From Leishmania mexicana MHOM/GT/2001/U1103 (lineage: Eukaryota > Euglenozoa > Kinetoplastea > Trypanosomatida > Trypanosomatidae): DNA of 64,000 bases. The stretch is taken from positions 1,359,791 through 1,423,790 of the forward strand of contig NC_018312.1 of assembly GCF_000234665.1 (NCBI RefSeq), written 5' to 3'. Below are positions 7,701-16,125 of the stretch, one piece after another. Each line of letters starts with the position of its first letter. Position 1 is the stretch's first letter. The notes under the pieces are model-generated. The model was not told where the DNA came from, made no database searches, and saw only the letters and a program-made list of their open reading frames with translations. The position numbers and the translations under genes were made by a program.

Positions 7701-10619
7701 GCCTCATCTGCAGACGTCAAGAACACCGCGACAGGTGAGCCTCCGGTGCAAGTCCCGATCCGGTACAAGGACTTTGTGCTGTCGCCCACAACCGTCACCG
7801 CACATGCCGCCGCATCGTGGCCACACGTTCTAGCGACGCAGGCAAACGCCCTTGCAGATGGGCAGGCGCACCGGCAGCTAGCCAACCGCGGCGAATGTCC
7901 CGCTCCGCCGCCATGCAACGCCGCCGCTAAGGCAGGCTCAGGAGCCGCGGGAGCTGGTGCCATTGGCCGGACAGTGGAACGCCAAACTGGTGAGTGTGTG
8001 AACCCCTACCTAGAGCGTGCCCGCGGCCGCGAGCCGGTGCCGCCGCCGCGCACGTCGTACGCACCAGGTGGTGGAGTGCGCTACAACAGCCTCACTGTGC
8101 CGTATGTCGTGGCTCCGACGACGTTGCAGGCCGCGGCGAAGGGGATGCCCGTTCAGTCTAGCAGCCCCTCCTCTTCACTGACGCTGAGCGCAAGCGGCAC
8201 CGGCGTCAGTGCCTTCGACAAGCGGAAAGCGAGTGCCGGACAAGGATGGCGCTTTGAGGTCATGGGCGCGGACAGCAGCTCACAGGACTCATACGCATCG
8301 ATGCCCGCGTCCCAGGCTGCACGCCTCACAGCTTCACGGTCTTTGCTGAGCACTGCCCCGGCGGTGGCAATGCTGGTGCGCAACACGTACGCGCCGCTTC
8401 GGTACGGAAACGTGGTGCAGTCCAATACGGCGTCACCGGCCACGTCTAGCATGGCGAGCTCCTCTCTCGCGCCGCCACCATCACCTCCACTGCAGAGGCA
8501 GCTGCCGCAAATACCTTCAGCTGCTTTCATTGCTGCTGCTGCCGCTGCACCGGCGGTGGGCAGTGGGCGTCTCAGCGTGCCTGGTGTCCTTCGGACGGCG
8601 CGTGCGGGTCAGCAGGGAGAGCGTGAGGACTGGGATGAGGGCAAGCCCCGCGTGAGCGCGTCGTCGCTCCCAAAAGACGCTGGGTTGGTCTCAACGCAAG
8701 CACCACCGCTGCTTCAGCTACCCGGTCCAGCGAACCAGGCCACTGGTACGTACTTTCTTCGGTCGGTTGGTCACGTGAACGGCGCTGACACCGCGACGCA
8801 CGCGGAAATACCCCGCGCTCCGCACGGGGAGGGGCGACCGCCCGCGGCGGCCTCGGCTCCGGATGAAGCCCCATCTCCTACAAAACTTCTGTACACGAAC
8901 CTTGGTGTTCTTCTCACCGGCCCCAGCATGACAACCGACCCCGCGATCGCCACAACGACGCACCTTCTCAGCACTGGTATGCGACCACCATCGCCGCGGC
9001 ACCTCCGATCGAACTCTTACGCCGCCGATGATGCCGACAGGAAGCGACAGCGCGGCTACGGCAACGTCGGATTAACTGGCGCGGCACCGTCTCCAGTACG
9101 GTACACCAACGCTGGGAACCCGAGCCTGTGGAACGCCTACAACGCGGGTGCGTCCTCGGCGGGCGCGGAGTCCGCTGCTGCCATTGCTGCGCTGAGGGGC
9201 GTGTCGCCCAGGATCGGTGCGGGGACCCCTACAGTCGCCTGCGCCGGCGAGAGTGACACGAACGACGGCAAGAGCAGCAAGACGAAACATACGAACGGCA
9301 GCAGCAGTCCCCTGCAAGATGCCTGTGACACCGGCTATCTGTGCCTCGTAATGGAGCACCACCCTATGGGCGACCTCTGCCGGTACGCGCTGCGCGCCCA
9401 GCATGAACTGGAGACGCGGCGCCACCGCCAGCAGCAGACCCAGTCGCAAGCACTGGCATGCAGCAGTTTGAAGAGCATGGGCATCCCGCAGCCCATCACG
9501 TCGCCGGTAACCGCGATGACGCAAAGCAGGACATGTACGCCAGAGCGAAGCTCTGTTCAGCAACCGCCAGCCCCCGCAAAGAACACGAGCGAGCGCGACG
9601 GCGGTGGCGCCGGGGCGGAGGCAGGGGAGCCGAGCTCACCGCGTTCTCTTCACCCATTATCGCTCACGCATGGTGGGGCAGCGGGGTCAGCAGCGGCGGC
9701 CTCGGCCCTGCTGGTTGCGGCCGCAGCTGCCACCTGGACGGCGAAAGTGGCTATGAGTCGAAAGGACCTCCACCAAGCGCTCTCGGCCGGAGTCGGCGGT
9801 CGTGGTAACACCTCTGGATGCCATATCGCCAGCGGCACCGATGGTGACGAGCGCGCCAGCGACTTCGATGCCCAGCGAGCAGCCTCTGCTGCGGCCGATC
9901 CCACGAGTGACAACCCCCTCACGGAGGCGCAGCTGCTTTCCATTGCGTATCAGCTGGCCTCGGTGCTCGATCACATGCATCAGCAGAACCCGCCCATCGT
10001 TCACCGTGACTTGAAGCCCGAGAACATCCTCATCAAAGGCGAGCTCATCGACTACCTCGACCTGCCTCTCTCCGCCGTTTTGGCGAGCACCAGCAGCACG
10101 CCGCCCTTCACAACCCCGGCGGCAGTCATCGATGCCACCGCCAGCTCTTTGACGTCGCTGCCACCGATCCGAATCACGCGCGCTGTGGTGCCCATTGTTC
10201 TCATCGATTTTGGCCTTGCAATCCTACAAGACATCCACGGCCGCTCGCACGGCAGCCGTGGCGGTGGCACCCGTCCATACATCGCACCAGAGAGCTGGAG
10301 GGGCGGTACGTGCACGGCTAGTGACGTTTGGAGCCTCGGCTGTGTGCTGTACGCACTCGCCACGTGCCGTCTCGTTGCCGAGGATGTTCGCATCATGTCG
10401 CAGGAGGCGAAGCGGGACGGGTTTGCTTCGCGCATACTGAAAGACATCATCGCAAGCAAGTACTCCCTCGCCTTTGCGAGCTTTGTCGTGTCGCTGCTTG
10501 TCGTCGATCCGGCAAAACGGCCGACGGCGGCGCAGGCAGCGCGGTGCTTCTGCGTCGCAGACGGCGAAATTCGCTTTGACCTCAGTAGCCCATTCTTCAG
10601 CAACGTGCTCGATCTCTAG
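4770..10619 (+). CDS. Membrane-anchored protein kinase with a split catalytic domain
   Basis: A 1,949-residue protein. A single hydrophobic helix at about residues 85-112 suggests membrane tethering with the kinase on the C-terminal side. The catalytic core is complete but dispersed: Gly-rich loop RIGMGAFSSVY from about 362, ALK lysine K391, helix-C Glu at E407 or E409, hinge LCLVMEHHPMGDL near 1525, HRDLKPEN with D1747, DFG D1813-G1815, APE 1839-1841, and DVWSLG. An insert of roughly 1,090 residues, rich in Ser, Ala, Pro and Gly, separates the helix-C/beta4 region from the hinge. About 175 more residues separate the hinge from the catalytic loop. Order and spacing of motifs show an active Ser/Thr kinase. 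The 'PPIVHRDLKxEN' sequence and 'LRECEVIYCLQGHPQVI' recall the NAK (AAK/GAK) group, but that assignment is inference. The ATG at 4770 follows a good splice acceptor. It lies next to the pseudokinase in the same orientation. Confidence 0.9.
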   Translation: MNVSASSFTAPPLTNSYAYAASPSPSSAPSMRTVGVAAAAAAAALSTVHATSVANSGAAEHSWTNDGGGGVHGAAHTLTTSGRDISVVLLVVACTMLAVTIVLLIVGVRLLKRLAVAVAAAEGARGQDSLSNDQSAGEAEAYISVAIDDDDDEAALHDNSDSRTRLLEYADEREPLLHRVRGRGGGAGRHRRSPSRQHQQPGRQTTLALFDALNILLGVFSTAPTADANSHGGTAARRRRSRSHQTGSSAVPTPESQPASRGSTQQQRHAGRRAGPDAFAADESTGDAFGAGPQPTQHSSGAAYGSSAVHAGVEKSTEMKVATPATVDYGGTPPSGSAQMPVFTATTEQDMVVYNTTHNSRYRLLQRIGMGAFSSVYLVQHKTTGKKCALKYIPCKGDRERLAALRECEVIYCLQGHPQVIRIVDMFMNYEFQSASASPTVAGSPTTFMTNSGCKGQASGQQSSRSFPGVPPSAPAATAATLAPSAIAKPAPAPPSAAPASTNTTLVAGRMKGLNDAAMTKVGLGSSTEFRAAAHGEDGDGHVDDSCVDSDRCSERRRRGSCPRMRRSVEGVAWSACMVNADHASDGENEESAFSEHKQQGKQSMRASSGCCSRPPPYSVQHTSQSSSSVHSPLGAAGGGAQGCGHVPLQSAHHSSTTASTIASAARAAATGALFPPRDEARADLPHVGCHATDAPDVVVHNESVTTATKMHPCFPSATRNAAVSRSSEVSHEPGTLEDYDGGDGVHSGRRVEQRQSTTSERTKPASQSRRASSEGRGSDGAEDGHADIDARREERWTGLRGDADADERRSCKGSNARSSATSSSGAEEEPIQPIHRIFVPPPYVHPPSNRTAAAPKSYSICSNNIVSNAVTGKGAASVLQPQNPTYATGGGSPTVRHLCSAFPTATAGGSLPATAPPPPFADASASLVFSSPSPSAAASLPDTAGRILHTSTLPHQQQHSQPIPPCVASYAPARAAASSADVKNTATGEPPVQVPIRYKDFVLSPTTVTAHAAASWPHVLATQANALADGQAHRQLANRGECPAPPPCNAAAKAGSGAAGAGAIGRTVERQTGECVNPYLERARGREPVPPPRTSYAPGGGVRYNSLTVPYVVAPTTLQAAAKGMPVQSSSPSSSLTLSASGTGVSAFDKRKASAGQGWRFEVMGADSSSQDSYASMPASQAARLTASRSLLSTAPAVAMLVRNTYAPLRYGNVVQSNTASPATSSMASSSLAPPPSPPLQRQLPQIPSAAFIAAAAAAPAVGSGRLSVPGVLRTARAGQQGEREDWDEGKPRVSASSLPKDAGLVSTQAPPLLQLPGPANQATGTYFLRSVGHVNGADTATHAEIPRAPHGEGRPPAAASAPDEAPSPTKLLYTNLGVLLTGPSMTTDPAIATTTHLLSTGMRPPSPRHLRSNSYAADDADRKRQRGYGNVGLTGAAPSPVRYTNAGNPSLWNAYNAGASSAGAESAAAIAALRGVSPRIGAGTPTVACAGESDTNDGKSSKTKHTNGSSSPLQDACDTGYLCLVMEHHPMGDLCRYALRAQHELETRRHRQQQTQSQALACSSLKSMGIPQPITSPVTAMTQSRTCTPERSSVQQPPAPAKNTSERDGGGAGAEAGEPSSPRSLHPLSLTHGGAAGSAAAASALLVAAAAATWTAKVAMSRKDLHQALSAGVGGRGNTSGCHIASGTDGDERASDFDAQRAASAAADPTSDNPLTEAQLLSIAYQLASVLDHMHQQNPPIVHRDLKPENILIKGELIDYLDLPLSAVLASTSSTPPFTTPAAVIDATASSLTSLPPIRITRAVVPIVLIDFGLAILQDIHGRSHGSRGGGTRPYIAPESWRGGTCTASDVWSLGCVLYALATCRLVAEDVRIMSQEAKRDGFASRILKDIIASKYSLAFASFVVSLLVVDPAKRPTAAQAARCFCVADGEIRFDLSSPFFSNVLDL

Positions 10620-11245
10620 CGTATGTGCGCGGCGTGTGCGTCTCCGTGCAGGACGCGGGCTACATGCACGAGGTGCGCACGTCACGCAGGACTCCACCAA
10701 CGAGCGTTGCAGCGCACAACAGCAAACCAAAACGGAAACAGAACCCCCTCCCCCGCCCGAAACATGCAAAGAGGCGCTTACACCCGATACTTGCAGCTGT
10801 GTCTGTGTCTGTGTCTGTGTGTATGTGTGTGTGTGCCGGGATGCGCACTCTCCCGCTTGGCTCTCCGTGGCTGACATGTTTTTTTCTTCCTGTTTCGAAT
10901 CCTCATCCACCCCGTGCACACACACACACACACACAAGCCTCACCCCCGTTCGCTGATCTCCAAGCACACACATACACACACACATCACTCCCAAGGACG
11001 TTTCGGCTGCTCCTTCCCCACCCCGCGCCTCTCCGCCCCACGCCGACAGACACGCGTCACATGCATGACGCGGCAGTCACGCTTCCGTTCAGTACAAGAG
11101 GAGAGCGCGAGAGGCGTGGACAGAACGAGCGAAAAAGACGGGGGTGGCGTACTCCTTACCCTTCTCTGTCCGTGTGGAGTGCCTGAGAAGGGTGGTTTAC
11201 AGCACTAGCACACTGCTACTGTCGCGCCATCACGGTCACTCGGAC
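10620..11245 (+). other. Intergenic spacer with CA/TG microsatellites
   Basis: This 626-base spacer contains a TG run near 10798-10835 and CA runs near 10916-10935 and 10966-10985. It ends in a C/T-rich stretch (about 11150-11180) that could serve splicing of the next mRNA. Open frames here are simple-sequence artefacts. Confidence 0.65.
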
Positions 11246-12304
11246 ATGCTGCGCATCAGCCCTGCGCACTTTGCGCCGCTGCAGGCCTCCCACCGTCTCC
11301 TCTTCTTCTCGTGGTGGCGTCAGAACAGCGGGCACCGCGGCAGCGCCGCCGCGACGTGGCGCGCGAACGCAAAGAGCACGTTCATCAGCGAGGGCGCGAT
11401 GGGCCTCGGTGGCGGTGATGTGGGTCAGCCCATGGCGAATGAGGCCTCCGAGGCGCTGGATGGCACAGGCACGAGCACTGCGAGTTATCGGCGGGCTGGT
11501 CTGAAGGGCACCGCTGGACGTGGCGTCGGCAATGGGCTAGCCGTCCAAGCCGGCGGCGGTGCCGCTCCAGGGTCCACCGTGCCAAAGCAGGCGATAGACG
11601 ACGTCTTGATAGAGCGTGCGGCGCACTTGACCGGACCGAATCGGCGCCCCCTCTCGTACGACCTCGAGATCCACCGCGCCGCCCGCGCGCGTGAGGCGGC
11701 ACAGAAGCAAGCCTCGCAGGAGCATCTGCTCCACTTCGACGAGCAGAACATGCCGCGCAACCCCCACAACCCGAACCGATGGCGTGCGAGCTGGGAGTTT
11801 ACGCCGACGCCAGAGCACAAGTCGCTCGTGCTGCTTCTGTACCGCAACGTGCTGAAAGGCTTGATGAACTACAAGAGCGTCCGGCGTCGCAGCATGATCG
11901 CCTACGCCCGCATGTGCTTTCGCCGTCGCGCAATGGCAACGGAGAAACTGCTGATTGACGAGTGCATCGAAGAGTGTCGGCGCTCCATCTACGTGCTGGA
12001 AAAGCATCACAACTTCACGAAGACCGGCACGTACGAGTTCGACTCGATGACGCTACCGAAGGACACGGGTCAGGACGTGAAAACATACATGGAGGAGGTG
12101 TACGACCCGGAGCAGTCCCGCATGCAGTTCCAGAACTTCACGGATGTGCAGCCGGGCAGAGAGCATTTGCATCGGCAAGGGCTCGGGCCCACGTCGGGGT
12201 CGCACCACTGGAAGGACCAAAAGGCCTCGGAGGGCTTCAAGGTGGAGATTCGCGACGAGGACAAGGCCCTGCGGCCGCCGCCGCCGCCCGGGATGGCGAG
12301 CTGA
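11246..12304 (+). CDS. LYR-motif (Complex1_LYR family) protein, probably mitochondrial
   Basis: A 352-residue protein. The ATG at 11246 is the first in frame; the frame opens earlier only through a GTG. The start MLRISPAHFAPLQ, followed by basic and hydrophobic residues, resembles a mitochondrial presequence. The diagnostic segment is LVLLLYRNVLKGLMNY (L198-Y199-R200). It is followed by a basic helix with RRRSMIAYARMCFRRR and then a second helix, as in LYRM proteins. These act as small adaptors for respiratory complex assembly, Fe-S delivery or mitoribosomes, usually together with acyl carrier protein. Typical LYRM proteins are 80-150 residues with the motif at the very N terminus. Here about 195 residues precede it and a tail ending in PPPPPG follows it, so a kinetoplastid-specific subunit of a mitochondrial complex or of the mitoribosome is likely. 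The exact role cannot be read from the sequence. Confidence 0.75.
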   Translation: MLRISPAHFAPLQASHRLLFFSWWRQNSGHRGSAAATWRANAKSTFISEGAMGLGGGDVGQPMANEASEALDGTGTSTASYRRAGLKGTAGRGVGNGLAVQAGGGAAPGSTVPKQAIDDVLIERAAHLTGPNRRPLSYDLEIHRAARAREAAQKQASQEHLLHFDEQNMPRNPHNPNRWRASWEFTPTPEHKSLVLLLYRNVLKGLMNYKSVRRRSMIAYARMCFRRRAMATEKLLIDECIEECRRSIYVLEKHHNFTKTGTYEFDSMTLPKDTGQDVKTYMEEVYDPEQSRMQFQNFTDVQPGREHLHRQGLGPTSGSHHWKDQKASEGFKVEIRDEDKALRPPPPPGMAS

Positions 12305-14075
12305 CACCTGCTCACACTCACACACACACGCACGCACACGACCCTCTCTCTTTATGGGCGGAGCAGATGAATGCGGGGGACATACTCGATAGATATCGCC
12401 CTGAGAACGACGTGCAAGTCGCGCTGGCAGCGGCCGTGCAATCACCGGCACGCCTTCCTCGCATCCACCTCTTTTCAGTGGCTCTATCGAGAAGGGAGGG
12501 GCAGCAAGGCACGTGCATTCGTTGGCGCGCCTGCAGCCTACTGATGCCATGCCTCGTCGTTTCGTTGCGGGTGTGGTGATGGCCTCACACGAATGCGCTG
12601 ATCTTCAGCTCCTGCCCTTCATGCACGGCTGCCGATGTGTGCTAGCGCCTTCTCCGCGCATGCATGGTCCCGGTGCATGTGTGTGGGTGTCGATGTCGAT
12701 GTCGATGTCGGGGTGCACGTCACATTCTTTTCTATCTTCTGTTGTTTCCGACGCCGATTTGTGCGCGCTCGTGTGGTGCGTTCACGTCTACTGATTGAGT
12801 GCCACTGGCACCCGATCCCCCTATCGCCCTCCCCCTTGTGTGTGTGTGTATGTGCAGTGTGTCTACTTTTCTGTGACTTACTTTGAGGTGACGGAATGGA
12901 CACATTGGGAAAACAGGAACATCAATCCCCCGCCGCCGCCCCCTCGTGACGAGAAGCGCGCCCTACCCTGGGTGGGCAAGTCAGGCAGTCCCCCAGCCAG
13001 CCCCCACCCCACCCCTTTCGAATGCCAGACCACCTCTGGTGGTGACGGGGCCAAGCGCCTACGACGTAAGGGAAGTCGGAGCGGCCGGCGACGGTGAACA
13101 CGTCTCTGCCATCCACATGATGAGCGAAGTGTCACCGCTCCCCGAGCGTATCTCAGCCGCACCGAAGAGATGCACGACGTGGCGACTGCTATGATGGGGG
13201 CGGCTGGGAGGCCACCTGCAGGGTGCAGGGTGGGCGGAGTGTGGGGCAGGGGCCGTGCTCCAATGGCTGGGCTGGCACATTTTCGGTAACACGCGTGTGC
13301 GTGTGTGTCCACGGCTGCATTGCACAACGCTGGTGGGGGCCTGTGGCGGTGTCAATGGTGGTGGTGGTGGTGGGTAGTAGAGGAGCGTGCAACTCACGAT
13401 GAATGGCGGAGAGCGGGCACGTTCGAGCGAAATGAATCTCGCTTTGTTGTCGGTGTTCGAGAAACCCGCTCATGCGCGGACTCTCAACGTCTCTGGGGCG
13501 CATCGCACAGAGATGCCGGGAGTCGCCGTCAGCCTCTTCTCCGCACCCCGTCGAACACACACATACACACAGATCCATGTGTTCACCTCCTCTTCACTAC
13601 GACTTCTACTGCCGCCATTGCACACGTTGTCCATTATCTGCGCCTGCTCGTTTCGTGTGTTTCGTCTCTCTCCCTCTGTTTGCTGTGTATGCGGGTGCGC
13701 GTCTGTAACGGAGTCGCTTAGTCGAGACCATTCATCGCCATTTCTTATGGACACCACCACCACCACCCCTCCGCTACTCCATCCTTACCCCCTCCTCCTC
13801 CCCCCCCCACACACAACCACACCCCGCGCCAAAGGCACCCGTGGCAGCGCTCAGTGCACAGTGGTCGTCCTCGTCCGTGTGTTCTTTGCGTGTCATTGTT
13901 TTCCTTCATTGTTTCGCTTCGTGACCTGTTTGCGTCTGTGCGCGTCTCCCACCGTCCACCCTCGCTCTTCGCGCGCGAGCGCCTCCTCTGTCGGTTCGCG
14001 GGCCACCTCTCCGGCTGCGTTTCTTGTTGCACGTCGATTTTTCTTGTCCCTTGCTCTTCGTTGCTCCCGTCAACC
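12305..14075 (+). other. Intergenic region upstream of CFA synthase
   Basis: About 1.8 kb without a convincing gene. It contains a dispersed repeat (separate entry), CA/TG microsatellites, a C tract near 13800-13808 and C/T-rich stretches. The AG at about 13833-13834, after the C-rich tract, is a reasonable acceptor for the CFA synthase mRNA. The pyrimidine tract at about 14036-14073 runs into the ATG without an AG. Confidence 0.6.
12980..13410 (+). repeat. Dispersed non-coding repeat, probably SIDER-type degenerate retroposon (copy A)
   Basis: Its clearest part (13293-13352, containing gtgtccacggctgcattgca) recurs in the same orientation at 16016-16077 with only a few changes. The upstream part has the look of Leishmania SIDER elements that populate 3' UTRs and affect mRNA turnover. 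The outer boundaries are estimates and the family name comes from memory, not from a search. It lies in the region that would be the 3' UTR of the LYR gene or the 5' flank of CFA synthase. Confidence 0.5.
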
Positions 14076-15542
14076 ATGCGCAACTGGCCACACGAGCATG
14101 CCAGATTGGAGGAAGCGGCAGCGGTGGTGCTCTTGTCGAGCGAGTCGGACGAGTCCGTGCCGAGGCTGTCGAAGTGCCCCAGCGACTTGCACAGCAACGA
14201 GAACCGCAACGAGGTCATAGCCGCCGCGGTGAAGGATGACGACCACGGCAGTGGCGACAGCACGAGCCGCGTAGTCAACTACGGCGGCCCGCACGGCAAC
14301 GGCAGCCTGTTCAGCATGGGCAAGGAGGAGTACGCGATGCTGGAGAAGAAGGAGGCCAAGTACTTGCGCATCGCGCAGAACGTTCTGAATGGATGTGGTA
14401 TCACCATTGGCGGCGATAAGCCATACGACATGGTCGTGCACAACCCGATGCTGTTCCGCCGCGTTATCCGAAAGGGCAGTCTTGGCCTCGGTGAGGCCTA
14501 CATGGAGGGTTGGTGGGACACCCGCGACTTCTATGCCCTGGACGAGTTCTTCAAGCGCATCCTGCAGAGTGGGATCGAGTACTACTTTCCGAATAACGCC
14601 AAAGACATGATCAACATCATCCTCGCCAAGATGCTCAACCCGCAAACCAAGTCGAAGAGTCGCAGGGTGGGCATGCAGCACTACGACATCGGCAACGAGT
14701 TCTTTCGAAACATGCTGGGGCCGCGCATGCAGTACAGCTGCGCGTACTGGGAGAAGCACGTCGGCTTCGCGGAGGACCACATGACTAAGCCGGTAGAGAC
14801 GCTGGACGAGGCGCAGGAGCTAAAGCTGCACATGATCGGCGAGAAGCTGCGCCTGCGTCCAGGGATGGAGGTGCTTGACTGCGGCTGTGGGTGGGGCGCC
14901 CTGGCGGTGTTCCTGAGCGAGAAGTACAACGTGAAGGTGACGGGCATCACAATCTCGGAGGAGCAGAGCGAGGGTGCCGCGCGTTTTGTGAAGGACGACC
15001 CGAACGTGACCATTCTCAGGCGCGACTACCGCGACGCCACCTTCGACCACAAGTTTGACCGCATTGTGAGCGTCGGCATGTTCGAGCACGTTGGCCCCAA
15101 GAACTACAACACCTTTTTCAAGCACATGCGCCGCCTACTGCGCGACGACGACCCCGAGGCGCTCCTGTTGCTGCACACCATCGGCAGTAAGACGACCATG
15201 AGCAGCGCCGATCAATGGTACCTCAAGTACATTTTTCCGGGCGGCTGCCTGCCGAGCATCTCAAGCATTGGCAAGAGCATCGAGACGTATTTTGTGATGG
15301 AGGACCTGCATAACTTTGGCTTCTTCTACGGCATGACGCTGCTTGCCTGGCGCTCGAACTTTCTCGCCCACTGGAACAACTCGGTCGAGAGCAAGAAGCC
15401 CGGTGCGGATGTGTTCTTCCGCATGTTCTACTACTACCTGAGCAGCAGCGCTGGCGCCTTCGAGGCACGTGACCTACAGCTGTGGCAACTGGTCCTGAGC
15501 CCGAAGGGGACACCTGGGTACGCCAGCGTGTACCGGCCGTAA
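14076..15542 (+). CDS. CFAS: Cyclopropane-fatty-acyl-phospholipid synthase
   Basis: A 488-residue SAM-dependent methyltransferase that adds a methylene bridge to a double bond of membrane phospholipid acyl chains. From about residue 90 it follows bacterial Cfa throughout: YDIGNEFF at 203, MQYSCAYW, the SAM-binding loop LDCGCGWGALA at 267-277, MFEHVGPKNY, LLHTIGSK, YIFPGGCLPS, MEDLHNF, and AGAFEARDLQLWQ near the end. The conserved Cys, Glu and His of the active site (in SCAYW, FEHVG and LLHTIG) are present. The first 80 or so residues are acidic and Ser-rich and have no bacterial counterpart. An ATG at 14316 would give a 408-residue protein close to the bacterial length, so the start is uncertain. 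Family knowledge: Leishmania CFAS is regarded as acquired from bacteria and is missing from L. major. Codon use looks like that of its neighbours, so the gene has adapted. Confidence 0.95.
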   Translation: MRNWPHEHARLEEAAAVVLLSSESDESVPRLSKCPSDLHSNENRNEVIAAAVKDDDHGSGDSTSRVVNYGGPHGNGSLFSMGKEEYAMLEKKEAKYLRIAQNVLNGCGITIGGDKPYDMVVHNPMLFRRVIRKGSLGLGEAYMEGWWDTRDFYALDEFFKRILQSGIEYYFPNNAKDMINIILAKMLNPQTKSKSRRVGMQHYDIGNEFFRNMLGPRMQYSCAYWEKHVGFAEDHMTKPVETLDEAQELKLHMIGEKLRLRPGMEVLDCGCGWGALAVFLSEKYNVKVTGITISEEQSEGAARFVKDDPNVTILRRDYRDATFDHKFDRIVSVGMFEHVGPKNYNTFFKHMRRLLRDDDPEALLLLHTIGSKTTMSSADQWYLKYIFPGGCLPSISSIGKSIETYFVMEDLHNFGFFYGMTLLAWRSNFLAHWNNSVESKKPGADVFFRMFYYYLSSSAGAFEARDLQLWQLVLSPKGTPGYASVYRP

Positions 15543-16015
15543 GCGTGGTGCAAAAAGTGCGCATTGATGAGGGAGCTGAGCGCTAGCGTCGGAAAGCCGC
15601 CCCGGATGAGGTCGTGGGGCGGCCCCTCCTTGCGAAGATGCGTCCTCTTCTCCCCCGGCGTGTTCACCTTACCTCATCCGTTGTGAGCGCGTCAAGCGCG
15701 GGGCTTTGCATCGGCGTGGCTGTGCCCCCACCCCCGGTGCGCACATCCGTACACGCAGGGAGGGAGTGGGTTCAGCCACAGCTTCAGTTTTTGTGCGTGT
15801 GTCTGTGTCCTCCTCCTCCTCGGTGTTCGTCCTGTTCGTCTTGTGTTTGTGTTTTCCGTGGTGGTGGTGATGGTTGCTCGTGTGCCCTATTCCTTCCTTG
15901 AAAGGCCTCCGCCGGTGCATCTCTCCCCCCTCTCTCTCCCTCGTCGCTGCATGGGAGGGAGGAGGAGGAGGGAGATATGGGCCGTATGCACTCCTTGTTA
16001 TTATTATTTTTTCAT

Positions 16016-16125
16016 GCGTGTGTATGTGTGTCCACGGCCGCATTGCACGATGCTGGAGGGGGGAGCCTGTGGCGGTGGGCGGTGGGAGGTGGAGGCGCGC
16101 ATGTTGTTGACGGCCGATGAAATCG
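16016..16125 (+). repeat. Dispersed non-coding repeat fragment (copy B), direct repeat of copy A
   Basis: Positions 16016-16077 match 13293-13352 closely, including tgtgtccacggcNgcattgc and the following gcctgtggcggtg. Weaker similarity continues into gtggaggcgcgcatgttgtt. With copy A it brackets the CFA synthase gene in direct orientation. Confidence 0.5.

Noticed and set aside
13854..14075. Upstream extension of the CFA synthase frame
   Set aside because: It begins with GTG and is low-complexity and unlike any CFA synthase. The ATG at 14076 or 14316 is preferred.
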